64,000 nucleotides of DNA, taken from positions 24,674 to 88,673 of the IMG/VR virus record IMGVR_UViG_3300047550_001767, one strand, 5' to 3'. The stretch's first letter is position 1, and the number at the start of each line of letters is the position of its first letter. The position numbers were made by a program, and so were the translations under genes. Shown here one piece after another: positions 8,585 through 17,321 of this stretch. This DNA comes from a virus. Under the pieces are notes generated by a model. It saw only the letters and a program-made list of their open reading frames with translations. It made no database searches and had not been told where the DNA came from.

Positions 8585-9837
8585 TCAAATACCCAAAATT
8601 CTTTCATATATGGTAAATAATCAAATATCTTTCTGTTTCTATATTTATCCAGTGGTTCAACAAAATCACGCATCCTGCGCCAATGAGCGAGACGTATTTT
8701 TTCATCTACCTTAGCCTTTAACACATTTGTTCTAATATTTTCAATAGCAGGTAACCACTTATCTTCAAGGTTAACTGTTTTTAAATAATTTTGTAGATCA
8801 TCCAACATGATTGCTGTTTTATTTTTTAATTCTATTGGAGCATAAGCAGGATTAAAATAACTAGGATTGTTTACGCATTGTACGTGCGGCAACGATTTTA
8901 ATATTCCGCATCCTTCATCAGCAACCTGTGTTTCCCACCATTTAACAATATCACCAAATGTTAATAGATTCAATGATGTTACTGTATGACTTAAATTAAT
9001 ATAATAATCGCCGTTTTGTTTAGCAATATTTTTTATACTATCTAATTGACTAGTTACTTTTTTCCATGTAAAGGGATATCGTATGTATTCGTTTACTTTT
9101 CCTACACCATCAATACTGACTGTTATGTGTTTAGTGCTAAATTGACTCCACAGTTCTAGCATCTCATCACTTATACCTGTTAAATTAGTAACAAATCCCA
9201 ATGTAATATCTTTGCTACGTCCTTGTTCTATTAACCTTTTTAACAGATAGGTAACAGCATCATTGATTGTAGGCTCGCCGCCCGCAAACTGCACTGCTTT
9301 TAAGTTAGTCAACTTATCTAATATTGGTGCAATATTTTCTTCTTTAAACCAATTTAAGTTTGGATGATTCCATACAAACCCTGTAATATCTTCTTGCTCT
9401 TTAGCCCATAGTGAACTGGCTGAACTATTGCACATCAAACATGCACTATTACACTTGTTCCCTGTAGTAACATCTAATAAAAAGATTTTACTAAAGTCTG
9501 TAACTTCAGGATTATCTACACGCCAACTTTGTCCGGTTTTTTCTTCCACACCAGCAAGCGTGTGATTAAAGATTTGTCTTGTGCTTGCTTGTCCAACATC
9601 TTCACGTATCTTACATAAATTACATATAGGATTCCATTTGCCTTCTAACATGTCTTTACGTAATTTAACCATGTTTTCATTGTTAAACCATGTAGGCAAA
9701 TGATTTCTATAATCTGCTAATTGATGGTCTGTTTCACGCCAAAAATATGTATCAACAGCGCAGCAAGGTCTGCTTCCGCCATGTGGGCCAAAACTTACTG
9801 AGTTAAATGCTAATGAGCAATATAAATCTTTAGGCAT
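8581..9837 (-). CDS. Radical SAM protein with N-terminal twitch/SPASM-like cluster domain
   Basis: 418 aa. An auxiliary-cluster domain comes first: C7, C25-C26 and C72/C75 in the pattern CSLAF...RPCC...CNLC. The radical SAM motif follows at C129, C133, C136 (NKCNSACLMC), then FAGGEPTINDAV (GGEP, SAM amino group contact) and VTNLTG. The auxiliary domain lies in front of the core instead of behind it, as in proteins NCBI calls twitch domain-containing radical SAM. Such enzymes cleave SAM to a deoxyadenosyl radical; substrates of this subgroup are not established to my knowledge. It overlaps the next radical SAM gene by 8 nt. It is the last of six in tandem in the transcription direction. Confidence 0.85.
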   Translation of the reverse strand: MPKDLYCSLAFNSVSFGPHGGSRPCCAVDTYFWRETDHQLADYRNHLPTWFNNENMVKLRKDMLEGKWNPICNLCKIREDVGQASTRQIFNHTLAGVEEKTGQSWRVDNPEVTDFSKIFLLDVTTGNKCNSACLMCNSSASSLWAKEQEDITGFVWNHPNLNWFKEENIAPILDKLTNLKAVQFAGGEPTINDAVTYLLKRLIEQGRSKDITLGFVTNLTGISDEMLELWSQFSTKHITVSIDGVGKVNEYIRYPFTWKKVTSQLDSIKNIAKQNGDYYINLSHTVTSLNLLTFGDIVKWWETQVADEGCGILKSLPHVQCVNNPSYFNPAYAPIELKNKTAIMLDDLQNYLKTVNLEDKWLPAIENIRTNVLKAKVDEKIRLAHWRRMRDFVEPLDKYRNRKIFDYLPYMKEFWVFE

Positions 9838-10816
9838 TTTGTTTTACCGGTGCACGTTTACTTATTATAATGTCAGTGCCGCAAGTACATTGCATTTTTT
9901 TACAGATGACTGGACGTGACATAAGTTGTATATCTTCATATATATTGCCTAATATGGGGCCCTGTCCACAACTCGCTGCTGTAGTATGTCCGGCACTGTT
10001 AATAAACAACGCTTCATCTACATTACATTCCCAACCAGTAAAGAAGTTTCTGCGTTCTGCGACTATACGGTTTCCGTTTAAGGGTTGTTCTAATCCAGAT
10101 TCATAAACTTCTTTACTAGCGCACTGCCACTTACTGCCTTGTGGTTTGTCTATTGTAGTTTTACTTTCAAAGGTATGAGTTTTGAAAAATTCATGCATCC
10201 AAGGTTCGCTATAGTCCCATGGTGCAACATTAATATCAATATCGCTAAACAATGGTACCCATTCTAGGTTATAGTTTTGTAATGTTGATTTTACTTTTTC
10301 GCCAAATTCCATAACTTCTCTAAATCTATCTTCTTGCATCATCATGCGACTACAGAGATAATTTACTTTATCCTGCAAAAATATTAGATTGTCAAGGTAT
10401 CTGTCACGATTAGCAAAGTCAATATGAAAACTTGCTACTACATCGTGAAACAAATGATAATGCTCTTTCCACCATTGCGTACTACGGCTTAAATTAGTAT
10501 TGATACCAATATGAGGATCATCAATACGTTCTTTCAACCATTTAATTAGAGGTATCAAAAATGGCCAAACAGTTGGTTCGCCACCACTGAAATAAAACTT
10601 ATAACCCTTCGTACCCTTACGTTCAAACTGTGTGATAATTTTATCTAAGTTAAATTTAATTCTATCAAAATCTTCTGGTTTTCCATGTTTAGGGCCTAAT
10701 CCTGCCCAATTACCCGGATTGCAGTACTTACATTTAAAGTTACAAAAATCATTAACCTGCCAAGTGATATTGACATATGGATGATACATTGGTTTAATTT
10801 CAATTAACTTATCCAT
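9830..10816 (-). CDS. Radical SAM protein with C-terminal SPASM-like cysteines
   Basis: 328 aa, the shortest of the tandem set. The cluster motif is at C25, C29, C32 (DFCNFKCKYC), close to the N-terminus, so there is no N-terminal auxiliary domain. YFSGGEPTVW follows. A C-terminal cysteine region (GWECNVDEALFIN, ASCGQGPILGN, then ICKKMQCTCG) looks like a SPASM/twitch auxiliary cluster site in the normal position. It therefore has the opposite domain order to four of its five tandem neighbours. Overlaps of 8 nt on both sides suggest coupled synthesis with the flanking radical SAM enzymes. Substrate unknown; a peptide, sugar or nucleotide substrate are all open. Confidence 0.85.
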   Translation of the reverse strand: MDKLIEIKPMYHPYVNITWQVNDFCNFKCKYCNPGNWAGLGPKHGKPEDFDRIKFNLDKIITQFERKGTKGYKFYFSGGEPTVWPFLIPLIKWLKERIDDPHIGINTNLSRSTQWWKEHYHLFHDVVASFHIDFANRDRYLDNLIFLQDKVNYLCSRMMMQEDRFREVMEFGEKVKSTLQNYNLEWVPLFSDIDINVAPWDYSEPWMHEFFKTHTFESKTTIDKPQGSKWQCASKEVYESGLEQPLNGNRIVAERRNFFTGWECNVDEALFINSAGHTTAASCGQGPILGNIYEDIQLMSRPVICKKMQCTCGTDIIISKRAPVKQNA

Positions 10817-12191
10817 GTTTTGCTCTATAACCGTCTAAAAATTTCTTATAATTTTTAAATTGATTACTATAAGTTTCGTTATAAGGAATATTGATAATTG
10901 AATTTTCTAGTGCAGCCATTGTGTCTTTGTTCACAGTAAAATATTTTAAACCACTATCATGCTGTCTTGCCTTTTCTCTAATTCTAGGTATACACTTCAT
11001 ACGATCCTCATTTGGTATTGATGCTAAACCCAAATATAAAGGATATGATAATGTAATAGGCCACCATTCAACACGCTTCTGATATTGCTCTGCTTCTTTT
11101 GCTAGCAAATCCCATATTTCTGTAACATACTGATAATTTAAGGCCTGTAAAACCGTGTAGCAAAGTATACGCCAGTTAGGACGAGTACTCGCCATTTCAA
11201 ATACTTTCTTAATATTTTCACGCACTACGTCCCACTTAGTACCATAGCGTATGTATTCTGCTACACCACCAATACCGTCAATACTCATCTGTATTTCAAC
11301 GTTATCAAAATTACTTAAAGCCTCATAGAATTTTGGATTCCATGTTGTCATATTGGTCGTAAATTCAATCTTACAGTTTCTATTTCCTGCTGCAATTAAT
11401 TCTTCAAACATCTTATAGTTTGCTTTAATAAGTGTTGGCTCGCCTCCCGTCGTGTATAGGCGTCGCAATTTAGGTGCCATACGTCTAAAGTTTTTATAAA
11501 ACATTTCTGTTTCATACCATTCAGTAATTTCGCTTTTTTCTACAAGATCGTAATCATCTTGCCACTTATCCTGTAACCAATCTAGTTTTTGTTCTTTTAG
11601 CACGCCTGATTTTAAAATCTCTTTACGCTCATCTTGAATAAGTGAACTACTCATGCCCCAACATGTTATACATTTTAAATTACATTGATTGCCCAAACGT
11701 AACTCAAGGCTTAAAGGTAGCATGTCTAACACGCTATACATCTTTTTGTTTATACCATCATATTCTGTAATACTGTTTAAATGATTTGATAATTCATTAT
11801 CATTTTCTTGTCTTATCAACCACATTTTATTTTGTCCTTTTCTAGGACTGTGGCCACTTACTTTTTCCATTTTATAACAATCTAAACAATCTCCAGATCC
11901 ATTATTTTGTCTATGTAGATCACGCACGTTTTGCATATGATCTGAATTCCAGATTGTGTCGATATCATCATATCCTAAATTAAAAGGCTTTGCAGGTTTA
12001 CCATAACCTACAAAATAATCCATAGCGATACTACAACATAATTTGACATTACCGTTTGGATTCGTATTAAGATTGAGCCATGGCAGTACACAAAACTTCT
12101 TCATGTTTCCTGCTAGCCAATTAATTTTTTTATCGCTTGGTACGTCTTCAGGAACTTTAGGTACAGCGTGAACTACCCAATTTAAATCCAT
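10809..12191 (-). CDS. Radical SAM protein with N-terminal twitch/SPASM-like cluster domain
   Basis: 460 aa. N-terminal auxiliary cysteines: FCVLPW at C34 and KLCC at C52-C53, then CLDCYK. The radical SAM motif QCNLKCITC is near residue 170, followed by YTTGGEPTLI and EFTTNMTTW. The C-x-L-P-W opening and the GN...CC spacing are shared with the proteins at 12182 and 13390, so these are paralogues. About 30 extra residues precede the first cysteine. The gene overlaps both neighbours by 8-10 nt. The conserved GGEP and IDGIGGVAEYIRYG segments suggest an intact SAM site and a working enzyme. The reaction is not known. Confidence 0.85.
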   Translation of the reverse strand: MDLNWVVHAVPKVPEDVPSDKKINWLAGNMKKFCVLPWLNLNTNPNGNVKLCCSIAMDYFVGYGKPAKPFNLGYDDIDTIWNSDHMQNVRDLHRQNNGSGDCLDCYKMEKVSGHSPRKGQNKMWLIRQENDNELSNHLNSITEYDGINKKMYSVLDMLPLSLELRLGNQCNLKCITCWGMSSSLIQDERKEILKSGVLKEQKLDWLQDKWQDDYDLVEKSEITEWYETEMFYKNFRRMAPKLRRLYTTGGEPTLIKANYKMFEELIAAGNRNCKIEFTTNMTTWNPKFYEALSNFDNVEIQMSIDGIGGVAEYIRYGTKWDVVRENIKKVFEMASTRPNWRILCYTVLQALNYQYVTEIWDLLAKEAEQYQKRVEWWPITLSYPLYLGLASIPNEDRMKCIPRIREKARQHDSGLKYFTVNKDTMAALENSIINIPYNETYSNQFKNYKKFLDGYRAKHG

Positions 12192-13393
12192 AGTGGTTTT
12201 AACTCCGGAAATGTTATTGTTAAATTTTCATTTCTTAAATTGTCGATTGTAGTTATCACTGCCTTAAATTCAGGAATCAATTCTCTATGATCTGCGCTAT
12301 CCATATAATCTAGTATACCCTTTACGGCGTGTATTGTTTGTGGCCAAGCATTATTATCAGTTAACCACTGTATATACTTTTCATATAATTTGTGTACTTC
12401 CTTTTTTTGCTCTGGGGTTAACATTGTAATACTAAAGTAACGCGGATGTGTTAATATGTTAACACGAATGTTATTGATATTCAAGAGTCCTTCTTCGACC
12501 CAAGTTCTGTGAAAATCAAAAAGGCTATATACACTGAATATACTTACTGTGGGGGTTATTTCAAAATAAACATCTGGGCAACTTTCAATCATCTGTCTAC
12601 GATTCTTTACAATACGATCCCAGTCTGTGCCTTTACGACTATATTCTGCACGATCTCCATATGTATCTAAACTTGCTGCGACACGTACATCCTTAAACAT
12701 TTTCCAATAATCTAATATTGACTTCTCTTTTAATTTTAAGGCACTAAAGTTAGTAGTATAACGTAGACGTACATCTGTTCTGCCCTTTTCTAACCAATAG
12801 TCTAATACTTGGTAGTGTTGCGGTGTGATTAATGCTTCGCCACCAGCAAAGTAAACTTCTTCAACATAATCTAAATGCTGTTTTAAATCATCCATAAAAA
12901 ATGGATTATTCTTTAAATCAATAAACTTAGATTTGGACCAAGTGGGGAACATCTTTACTTGATCGTCGTACCAACTGCTACTTAAATCAGGGCCGCACGT
13001 TCTACAGCGCATGTTGCATAAATTACTAAAACGTATATCCATATAATACATTTTGTAATCATTTATACTACCATCGTCATTTGTCTTGTCAAACAAATCC
13101 ATATGATTACTAAAACTTTCTAAACTATTTTTTCTTAATGTCCAACTATCTGCGCTTGTCTCTAATTCGTAACAACGCATACATGCTTTTGGTTTTTCGC
13201 CATTTAGCATTTGTCTGCGCAGTTCTTTAAATTTTTCATTATTGATTAATTTGTTAATATCTTCCTTATAGACATTACCAAATACCTCGCTACTATCGCT
13301 CATACAGCAAGGAAATGTATTTCCATTTGGCCATATATGCATATGCATCCAAGGCATTAAACATACAACATTTTTATCTATTGATTTACTCAT
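12182..13393 (-). CDS. Radical SAM protein with N-terminal twitch/SPASM-like cluster domain
   Basis: 403 aa. Auxiliary cysteines C11 (VCLMPWMHMH), C29-C30 (TFPCC) and a CMRCYE pair lie in the first 80 residues. The radical SAM motif LCNMRCRTC is near residue 125, followed by YFAGGEALI. The usual GGEP is GGEA here; the proline is lost while the neighbour at 13390 keeps it. DLSSSWYDDQ after the third cysteine is shared with the neighbours (SSxW). This and the 13390 protein look like the closest pair in the set (RYTTNFSALKL against RYNTNLSNLKF; both have AEYxRKGTDW). A tandem duplication is likely. Overlaps: 4 nt with the upstream gene, 10 nt with the downstream one. Confidence 0.85.
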   Translation of the reverse strand: MSKSIDKNVVCLMPWMHMHIWPNGNTFPCCMSDSSEVFGNVYKEDINKLINNEKFKELRRQMLNGEKPKACMRCYELETSADSWTLRKNSLESFSNHMDLFDKTNDDGSINDYKMYYMDIRFSNLCNMRCRTCGPDLSSSWYDDQVKMFPTWSKSKFIDLKNNPFFMDDLKQHLDYVEEVYFAGGEALITPQHYQVLDYWLEKGRTDVRLRYTTNFSALKLKEKSILDYWKMFKDVRVAASLDTYGDRAEYSRKGTDWDRIVKNRRQMIESCPDVYFEITPTVSIFSVYSLFDFHRTWVEEGLLNINNIRVNILTHPRYFSITMLTPEQKKEVHKLYEKYIQWLTDNNAWPQTIHAVKGILDYMDSADHRELIPEFKAVITTIDNLRNENLTITFPELKPLWI

Positions 13394-14625
13394 GTTATTA
13401 ATTCTTCTAGTTCCGGAAATACATTTGCAAATTGTTCTTCACGTAAATTATCTAAATGTGATGTTTCCTTCTGAAATTGCTCTTTATGTCTTTCCCAAGT
13501 GTTATCTGCTAAAACCCATTTTTTAGCATCAACTAATGGCTGTACATGATGTGGTTTAAACCCCATCATTTTCATACGTGTAATCACAGTTTCAATACCT
13601 TCTATCCCCTGTATTTTAAGATGTACAGGTAATGCCAATGCTGCTATATGTTCAGGGCTTATCATGTTGTAAATGGTGTTTGATCTATCTTCAGGGGTAT
13701 AAAAATTCTTATTTAAGAGATAATGATAGAAAGTACTAAAGGTAACAAAGTTAAAAATGCTTAATACACTGTTTATTTGTGTAGCAACATAGGGAACACT
13801 TTTTACTTTTTTAAAGTTTTCTTCAATTTGTTTCCAGTCTGTGCCTTTGCGCATGTATTCTGCTCTTGATCCATAATGATCTAGGCTAGCATAAACTTCT
13901 ATCTTTTTAGTAAAGTGACTCCACAAATCTAATAGGTCTTTATTTTTAAATTTTAAATTACTCAAGTTAGTATTATATCTTAATCTAACATCAGTACGTC
14001 CCTGACGTATCATTTCTTCAAGCATAATATAATGTTCTTCTGTAATTAATGGTTCTCCGCCTGCAAAATATGCCATTGTTATATGTGGAATCTGTTGTAG
14101 TACATCATCTACATATTTGCTACGGTTATCTTTATCAATTGTTATAATTGTTCGACCTTGCTTTGCATCTTCATTTTCCCATTGACTACTATAATGACTA
14201 TTACAAGTTCTACATTTCATATTACATATATTGCTTAAACGCAAATCAAAATAGCGCATTTTAAATTTGCCTATTTCTCCTGTAATATCGGTCGATGCTA
14301 ATGCTTCGTCAAAAAATTGACCAAACATCTGTTCTTCGTTCATATTATTTCTAAAACTATAAATGCCTTGTTCTTCATGTCTATGACAGGCTTTACAAAT
14401 AGGATTTTTTATACCTTCTAGCATATCTCTACGCAATTCTTTCATTGCTTCGCTATTCACTAATTCTATTAGTGATTTTTCGTTTGCGTTTCCTACAGGA
14501 TATAATTGATTACCAATGCAACAAGGAGTGCCTACACCAACAGGAGTAACATGCATACTAACCCAGGGAAGCATACAAAAACTTCCGTTTTTAGTTAATA
14601 ACTCTTCTTCTGGTGTATACTTCAT
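13390..14625 (-). CDS. Radical SAM protein with N-terminal twitch/SPASM-like cluster domain
   Basis: 411 aa. Auxiliary domain cysteines: FCMLPWVSMH (C17), GTPCC (C35-C36), and CKACHRHEE. The radical SAM motif ICNMKCRTC lies near residue 135, then SSQW, YFAGGEPLI and RYNTNLSNL. It is the closest paralogue of the 12182-13393 protein. The start overlaps the upstream stop by 4 nt (ATGA). A KGTDW segment shared with the neighbour probably lies in the SAM barrel. No membrane segment or signal peptide. With six such enzymes in a row, each may work on a different position of one substrate or act in sequence; the sequence does not decide. Confidence 0.86.
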   Translation of the reverse strand: MKYTPEEELLTKNGSFCMLPWVSMHVTPVGVGTPCCIGNQLYPVGNANEKSLIELVNSEAMKELRRDMLEGIKNPICKACHRHEEQGIYSFRNNMNEEQMFGQFFDEALASTDITGEIGKFKMRYFDLRLSNICNMKCRTCNSHYSSQWENEDAKQGRTIITIDKDNRSKYVDDVLQQIPHITMAYFAGGEPLITEEHYIMLEEMIRQGRTDVRLRYNTNLSNLKFKNKDLLDLWSHFTKKIEVYASLDHYGSRAEYMRKGTDWKQIEENFKKVKSVPYVATQINSVLSIFNFVTFSTFYHYLLNKNFYTPEDRSNTIYNMISPEHIAALALPVHLKIQGIEGIETVITRMKMMGFKPHHVQPLVDAKKWVLADNTWERHKEQFQKETSHLDNLREEQFANVFPELEELIT

Positions 14626-16025
14626 TGCAATGGATTCAATCTATTTGTTTCTTGGCAAATTCTATAAAAATTTAAAAGTTCAGGAAATATTTCAAGCATA
14701 TTTGTGTCTCTGCGCTCATCCAACTCATTGAACCAATTATAGAAATCTCTACGTCCTTCTATTAATTTATCTTCATCATATTGAGTTTCACGCATATAAT
14801 CAACCACACGTTTAAACTTTTCATATTCAATCGTGCTAAATTTTTTGCTTGACTTATCATCTACATTTTCTTTCATAAAATCTAATGCTTCTTCCATAAA
14901 AGGCATAAACTCGCCTTTGGGTAAAATATTCATGTCATACTGGAGTGGCTCACGTAGATAAGGAGTATCAAATCTTACGCGGTGTTGTGGGTTGATGGGG
15001 TCATCATACCAATCATACATATTACGCCACTCCAATATTTTTTGTAGTAATAATTTAAAAGATGTTACACTAAACAAATTAAATGTAATCATAAAGGTTA
15101 CAGGACTGTTTGTGATACTCAAATATGTGTGCAAGTTTTTTTCCCATAATTCTATATCAAGGCCTGTACGATTATATTCTGCTCTTGGGCCCCAAGTATC
15201 GATACTTGAGAAAAGTTTAAATGCTCTAATTTTCCCTTCGTCACTTAACTTTCTAACCGCCTTACTCATTTTTTCTACAAGTGCAGTCTTTGTACCTAAA
15301 TTGCTATTAATGTTAAGTTCAAGCCAGGGCATAGGATCTTTATCAATTTCATCAAGCACTTGATATGTACTTCTATGCATAGTAGGCTCACCACCAGTTA
15401 TACGCATGATGTTTAATGTCTTGCGTAACTCAGGCCACCATTTCCAGAACGCATCAACGTAAGGGTTTTCTTCTTCACGCTGATATAGTTTCATCCAGTC
15501 AATATCACAGCGGTGATTTTTTACGCTTGTGACAGGACCATGTTCTTTGATTTCTTGATAGAAACGTGTTGAATATTTTGGATGACAGTACCCGCATTTG
15601 AAGTTACATTCATTACCGAAATTAATTTCAAGGTATTCTGGATTAATATTTTGTTCGTGACTACCCTTAGCACATTGATTAAAACGTTCATCTGTAAAAA
15701 TACTTGCATTTCTAATGTGGCGGTCGCTTACGTAATCAGGACCCATATCCTCTACGTTCCAACAATATTGACAGCCAGAAGGACGTTTGCCCTCTAACAT
15801 CATTTTTCGTTCTTCTTTTTTCTCTTTAGTATTGTGTAATGCTGACGGATTGTCTACTAATTCCTCTAGTGGAATCTTATGAGGGCGGGGGTGATAGCAA
15901 CTATGTGTCTCACCCGATTGTAAGTACATAGTGACATGATGCCACTTTGCTAAACAAAAAGTTGACGTTGCTTGATTTTCAACTACTACTTTTATTTCTT
16001 TAATTCTGTCAATCTCATAACTCAT
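14622..16025 (-). CDS. Radical SAM protein with N-terminal twitch-like domain, divergent
   Basis: 467 aa, first of the six tandem radical SAM genes in transcription order. The auxiliary domain is altered: FCLAKWHHVTMYL (C24) and HSCYHPRPH (C43) replace the CxLPW and CC of its relatives, with CQYCWN later. One ligand of the usual CC pair is therefore missing and a His-rich stretch lies beside it. The core motif ECNFKCGYC is near residue 140, then RITGGEPTMHRSTYQ and NINSNLGT. The C-terminal part is longer than in the neighbours. It touches the glycosyltransferase-like gene upstream with a 1 nt stop/start overlap, which links the radical SAM set to the glycosyltransferase set. Confidence 0.85.
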   Translation of the reverse strand: MSYEIDRIKEIKVVVENQATSTFCLAKWHHVTMYLQSGETHSCYHPRPHKIPLEELVDNPSALHNTKEKKEERKMMLEGKRPSGCQYCWNVEDMGPDYVSDRHIRNASIFTDERFNQCAKGSHEQNINPEYLEINFGNECNFKCGYCHPKYSTRFYQEIKEHGPVTSVKNHRCDIDWMKLYQREEENPYVDAFWKWWPELRKTLNIMRITGGEPTMHRSTYQVLDEIDKDPMPWLELNINSNLGTKTALVEKMSKAVRKLSDEGKIRAFKLFSSIDTWGPRAEYNRTGLDIELWEKNLHTYLSITNSPVTFMITFNLFSVTSFKLLLQKILEWRNMYDWYDDPINPQHRVRFDTPYLREPLQYDMNILPKGEFMPFMEEALDFMKENVDDKSSKKFSTIEYEKFKRVVDYMRETQYDEDKLIEGRRDFYNWFNELDERRDTNMLEIFPELLNFYRICQETNRLNPLQ

Positions 16026-16981
16026 TACCAGCCCTCTATTTTTCTTATGACATCCATTTCTTTTACTAATGGGCCTAAGTTATGTTTGTCGGAGTTATAG
16101 TGTCGTTTAAAAAACTTACTTTGTTCTGCATCAAGTGTGCATATAGGTAAATCTAATTTATTCTGTAAAATATCGCCCAATCGGTCACTTTCGGTAACCG
16201 GACGCATATGCTTAAAAATACCATCCCACATTTTTTGTAAGTTGTCGAACCACATTACATTTTTATGATCCCAAATTGTCAACATAGTCATGTAAGTACC
16301 AAGACGTGCGCCATATATAGCCCAATCTCCGTTCTCTACATCCATGCCAACATTATGCCATATAGTTAAATTATTGAGGTTACGTGATGCTACTCTTGTT
16401 TTAAATTCGTCAACTGTTGGTCTAGCGCCGGCGTCTAAACACATTTTAACTCCCTCACGAAATCCTGCACGCCATGCTTGAAATGGTGTACCATTGGGGT
16501 AAGTAGTACTATAACAATCGTACATAGCCCAATAAAGATTGTCTGCACTATCCATACAAAAATCTACTTGTGTGGCCGAACTACCGTCTGTATGTTCATG
16601 TGTACGCATGTTAAACACATATTCTTTTGTCCAACTGCTCATGCCACCGTTGCCGTAACGTAATCCATTAATATTATTTGTAGCCTTCCAGCGAAACTGT
16701 GCTTTTTTATAAATTGGATCAAGACCAGTAAAGTCAAGTTGAATATTGAAAAAATCAGGTGTAGGTAAATTGTCGCCGTCAATTAATATAAAACGATCAG
16801 TCTCACTTGCTTCTGCTGCTGCTTTATGTGCGGCATCACTACCCTTTACGCCATCAACACGTTTAGCATATGGGCATAATTCATTTTTTATTTTATGCCA
16901 AAAATGTTCTTTTTGTGGCTCATCATAACTTAGATATATGCAATCTAAGTCAACAACATCTACTATGTCATCCCAACTCAT
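16025..16981 (-). CDS. GT-A-like glycosyltransferase (putative)
   Basis: 318 aa. The N-terminal 90 residues read like a GT-A nucleotide-sugar fold: a DCIYLSYDEPQKE strand, AKRVDGVKGSDAAHKAA, then RFILIDGDNLPTPDFF with an Asp-x-Asp-like metal site (DGDN). Similar proteins occur in marine T4-like phages, usually as hypothetical or glycosyltransferase. The C-terminal two thirds is Trp- and Asn-rich and not recognised. It overlaps the 117 aa gene upstream by 14 nt and touches the radical SAM gene downstream. I infer transfer of a sugar to an unknown acceptor in the cytoplasm. Confidence 0.6.
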   Translation of the reverse strand: MSWDDIVDVVDLDCIYLSYDEPQKEHFWHKIKNELCPYAKRVDGVKGSDAAHKAAAEASETDRFILIDGDNLPTPDFFNIQLDFTGLDPIYKKAQFRWKATNNINGLRYGNGGMSSWTKEYVFNMRTHEHTDGSSATQVDFCMDSADNLYWAMYDCYSTTYPNGTPFQAWRAGFREGVKMCLDAGARPTVDEFKTRVASRNLNNLTIWHNVGMDVENGDWAIYGARLGTYMTMLTIWDHKNVMWFDNLQKMWDGIFKHMRPVTESDRLGDILQNKLDLPICTLDAEQSKFFKRHYNSDKHNLGPLVKEMDVIRKIEGW

Positions 16982-17321
16982 ATGTTATTAACACCCATTG
17001 GGTAATTTCAATACTACCATCATCAACTATAATACTAATATCTTCTTTAGCACATTTATTGCCTAAAAGACTGTCTGGTTGTAACTTGCTTATAATTGCA
17101 GAAGGATTTACTGTTGATAAGCGACCGTTGATAACTCTAACATCAGGGCGAGCTGTAGCAAAAGTAATAGCATCAATAACTATGTATTTGCCTTCAGGTT
17201 TCTCGCAGGTATAAAATAATACTTTACCGTTTTCTTCTTCGTAATATAAACGAAATTCGGGAGCCTCAATTTTAGGTGCCTCAAACAATAAGACATAATC
17301 TTCTGTTTCATCTTGATTCAT
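16968..17321 (-). CDS. Hypothetical phage protein, 117 aa
   Basis: Not recognised. The protein is acidic, with a beta-rich look: LFEAPKIEAPEFRLYYEE, then GKYIVIDAITFATARPD, then ISIIVDDGSIEITQWVLIT. No cysteine clusters, signal peptide or membrane segment. It overlaps the neighbouring glycosyltransferase-like genes by 14 nt downstream and 4 nt upstream, so it is a real coding frame in the operon and not a shadow. Its position between two transferases could mean a small partner protein. I considered a peptide substrate for the radical SAM set, but it has no leader-core look and only two cysteines. Confidence 0.7.
   Translation of the reverse strand: MNQDETEDYVLLFEAPKIEAPEFRLYYEEENGKVLFYTCEKPEGKYIVIDAITFATARPDVRVINGRLSTVNPSAIISKLQPDSLLGNKCAKEDISIIVDDGSIEITQWVLITYELG

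Noticed and set aside
16968-17321. RiPP-type precursor peptide for the radical SAM enzymes
   Set aside because: No leader-core arrangement, no repeated core residues, too long and beta-rich; no other small frame fits between the overlapping genes.
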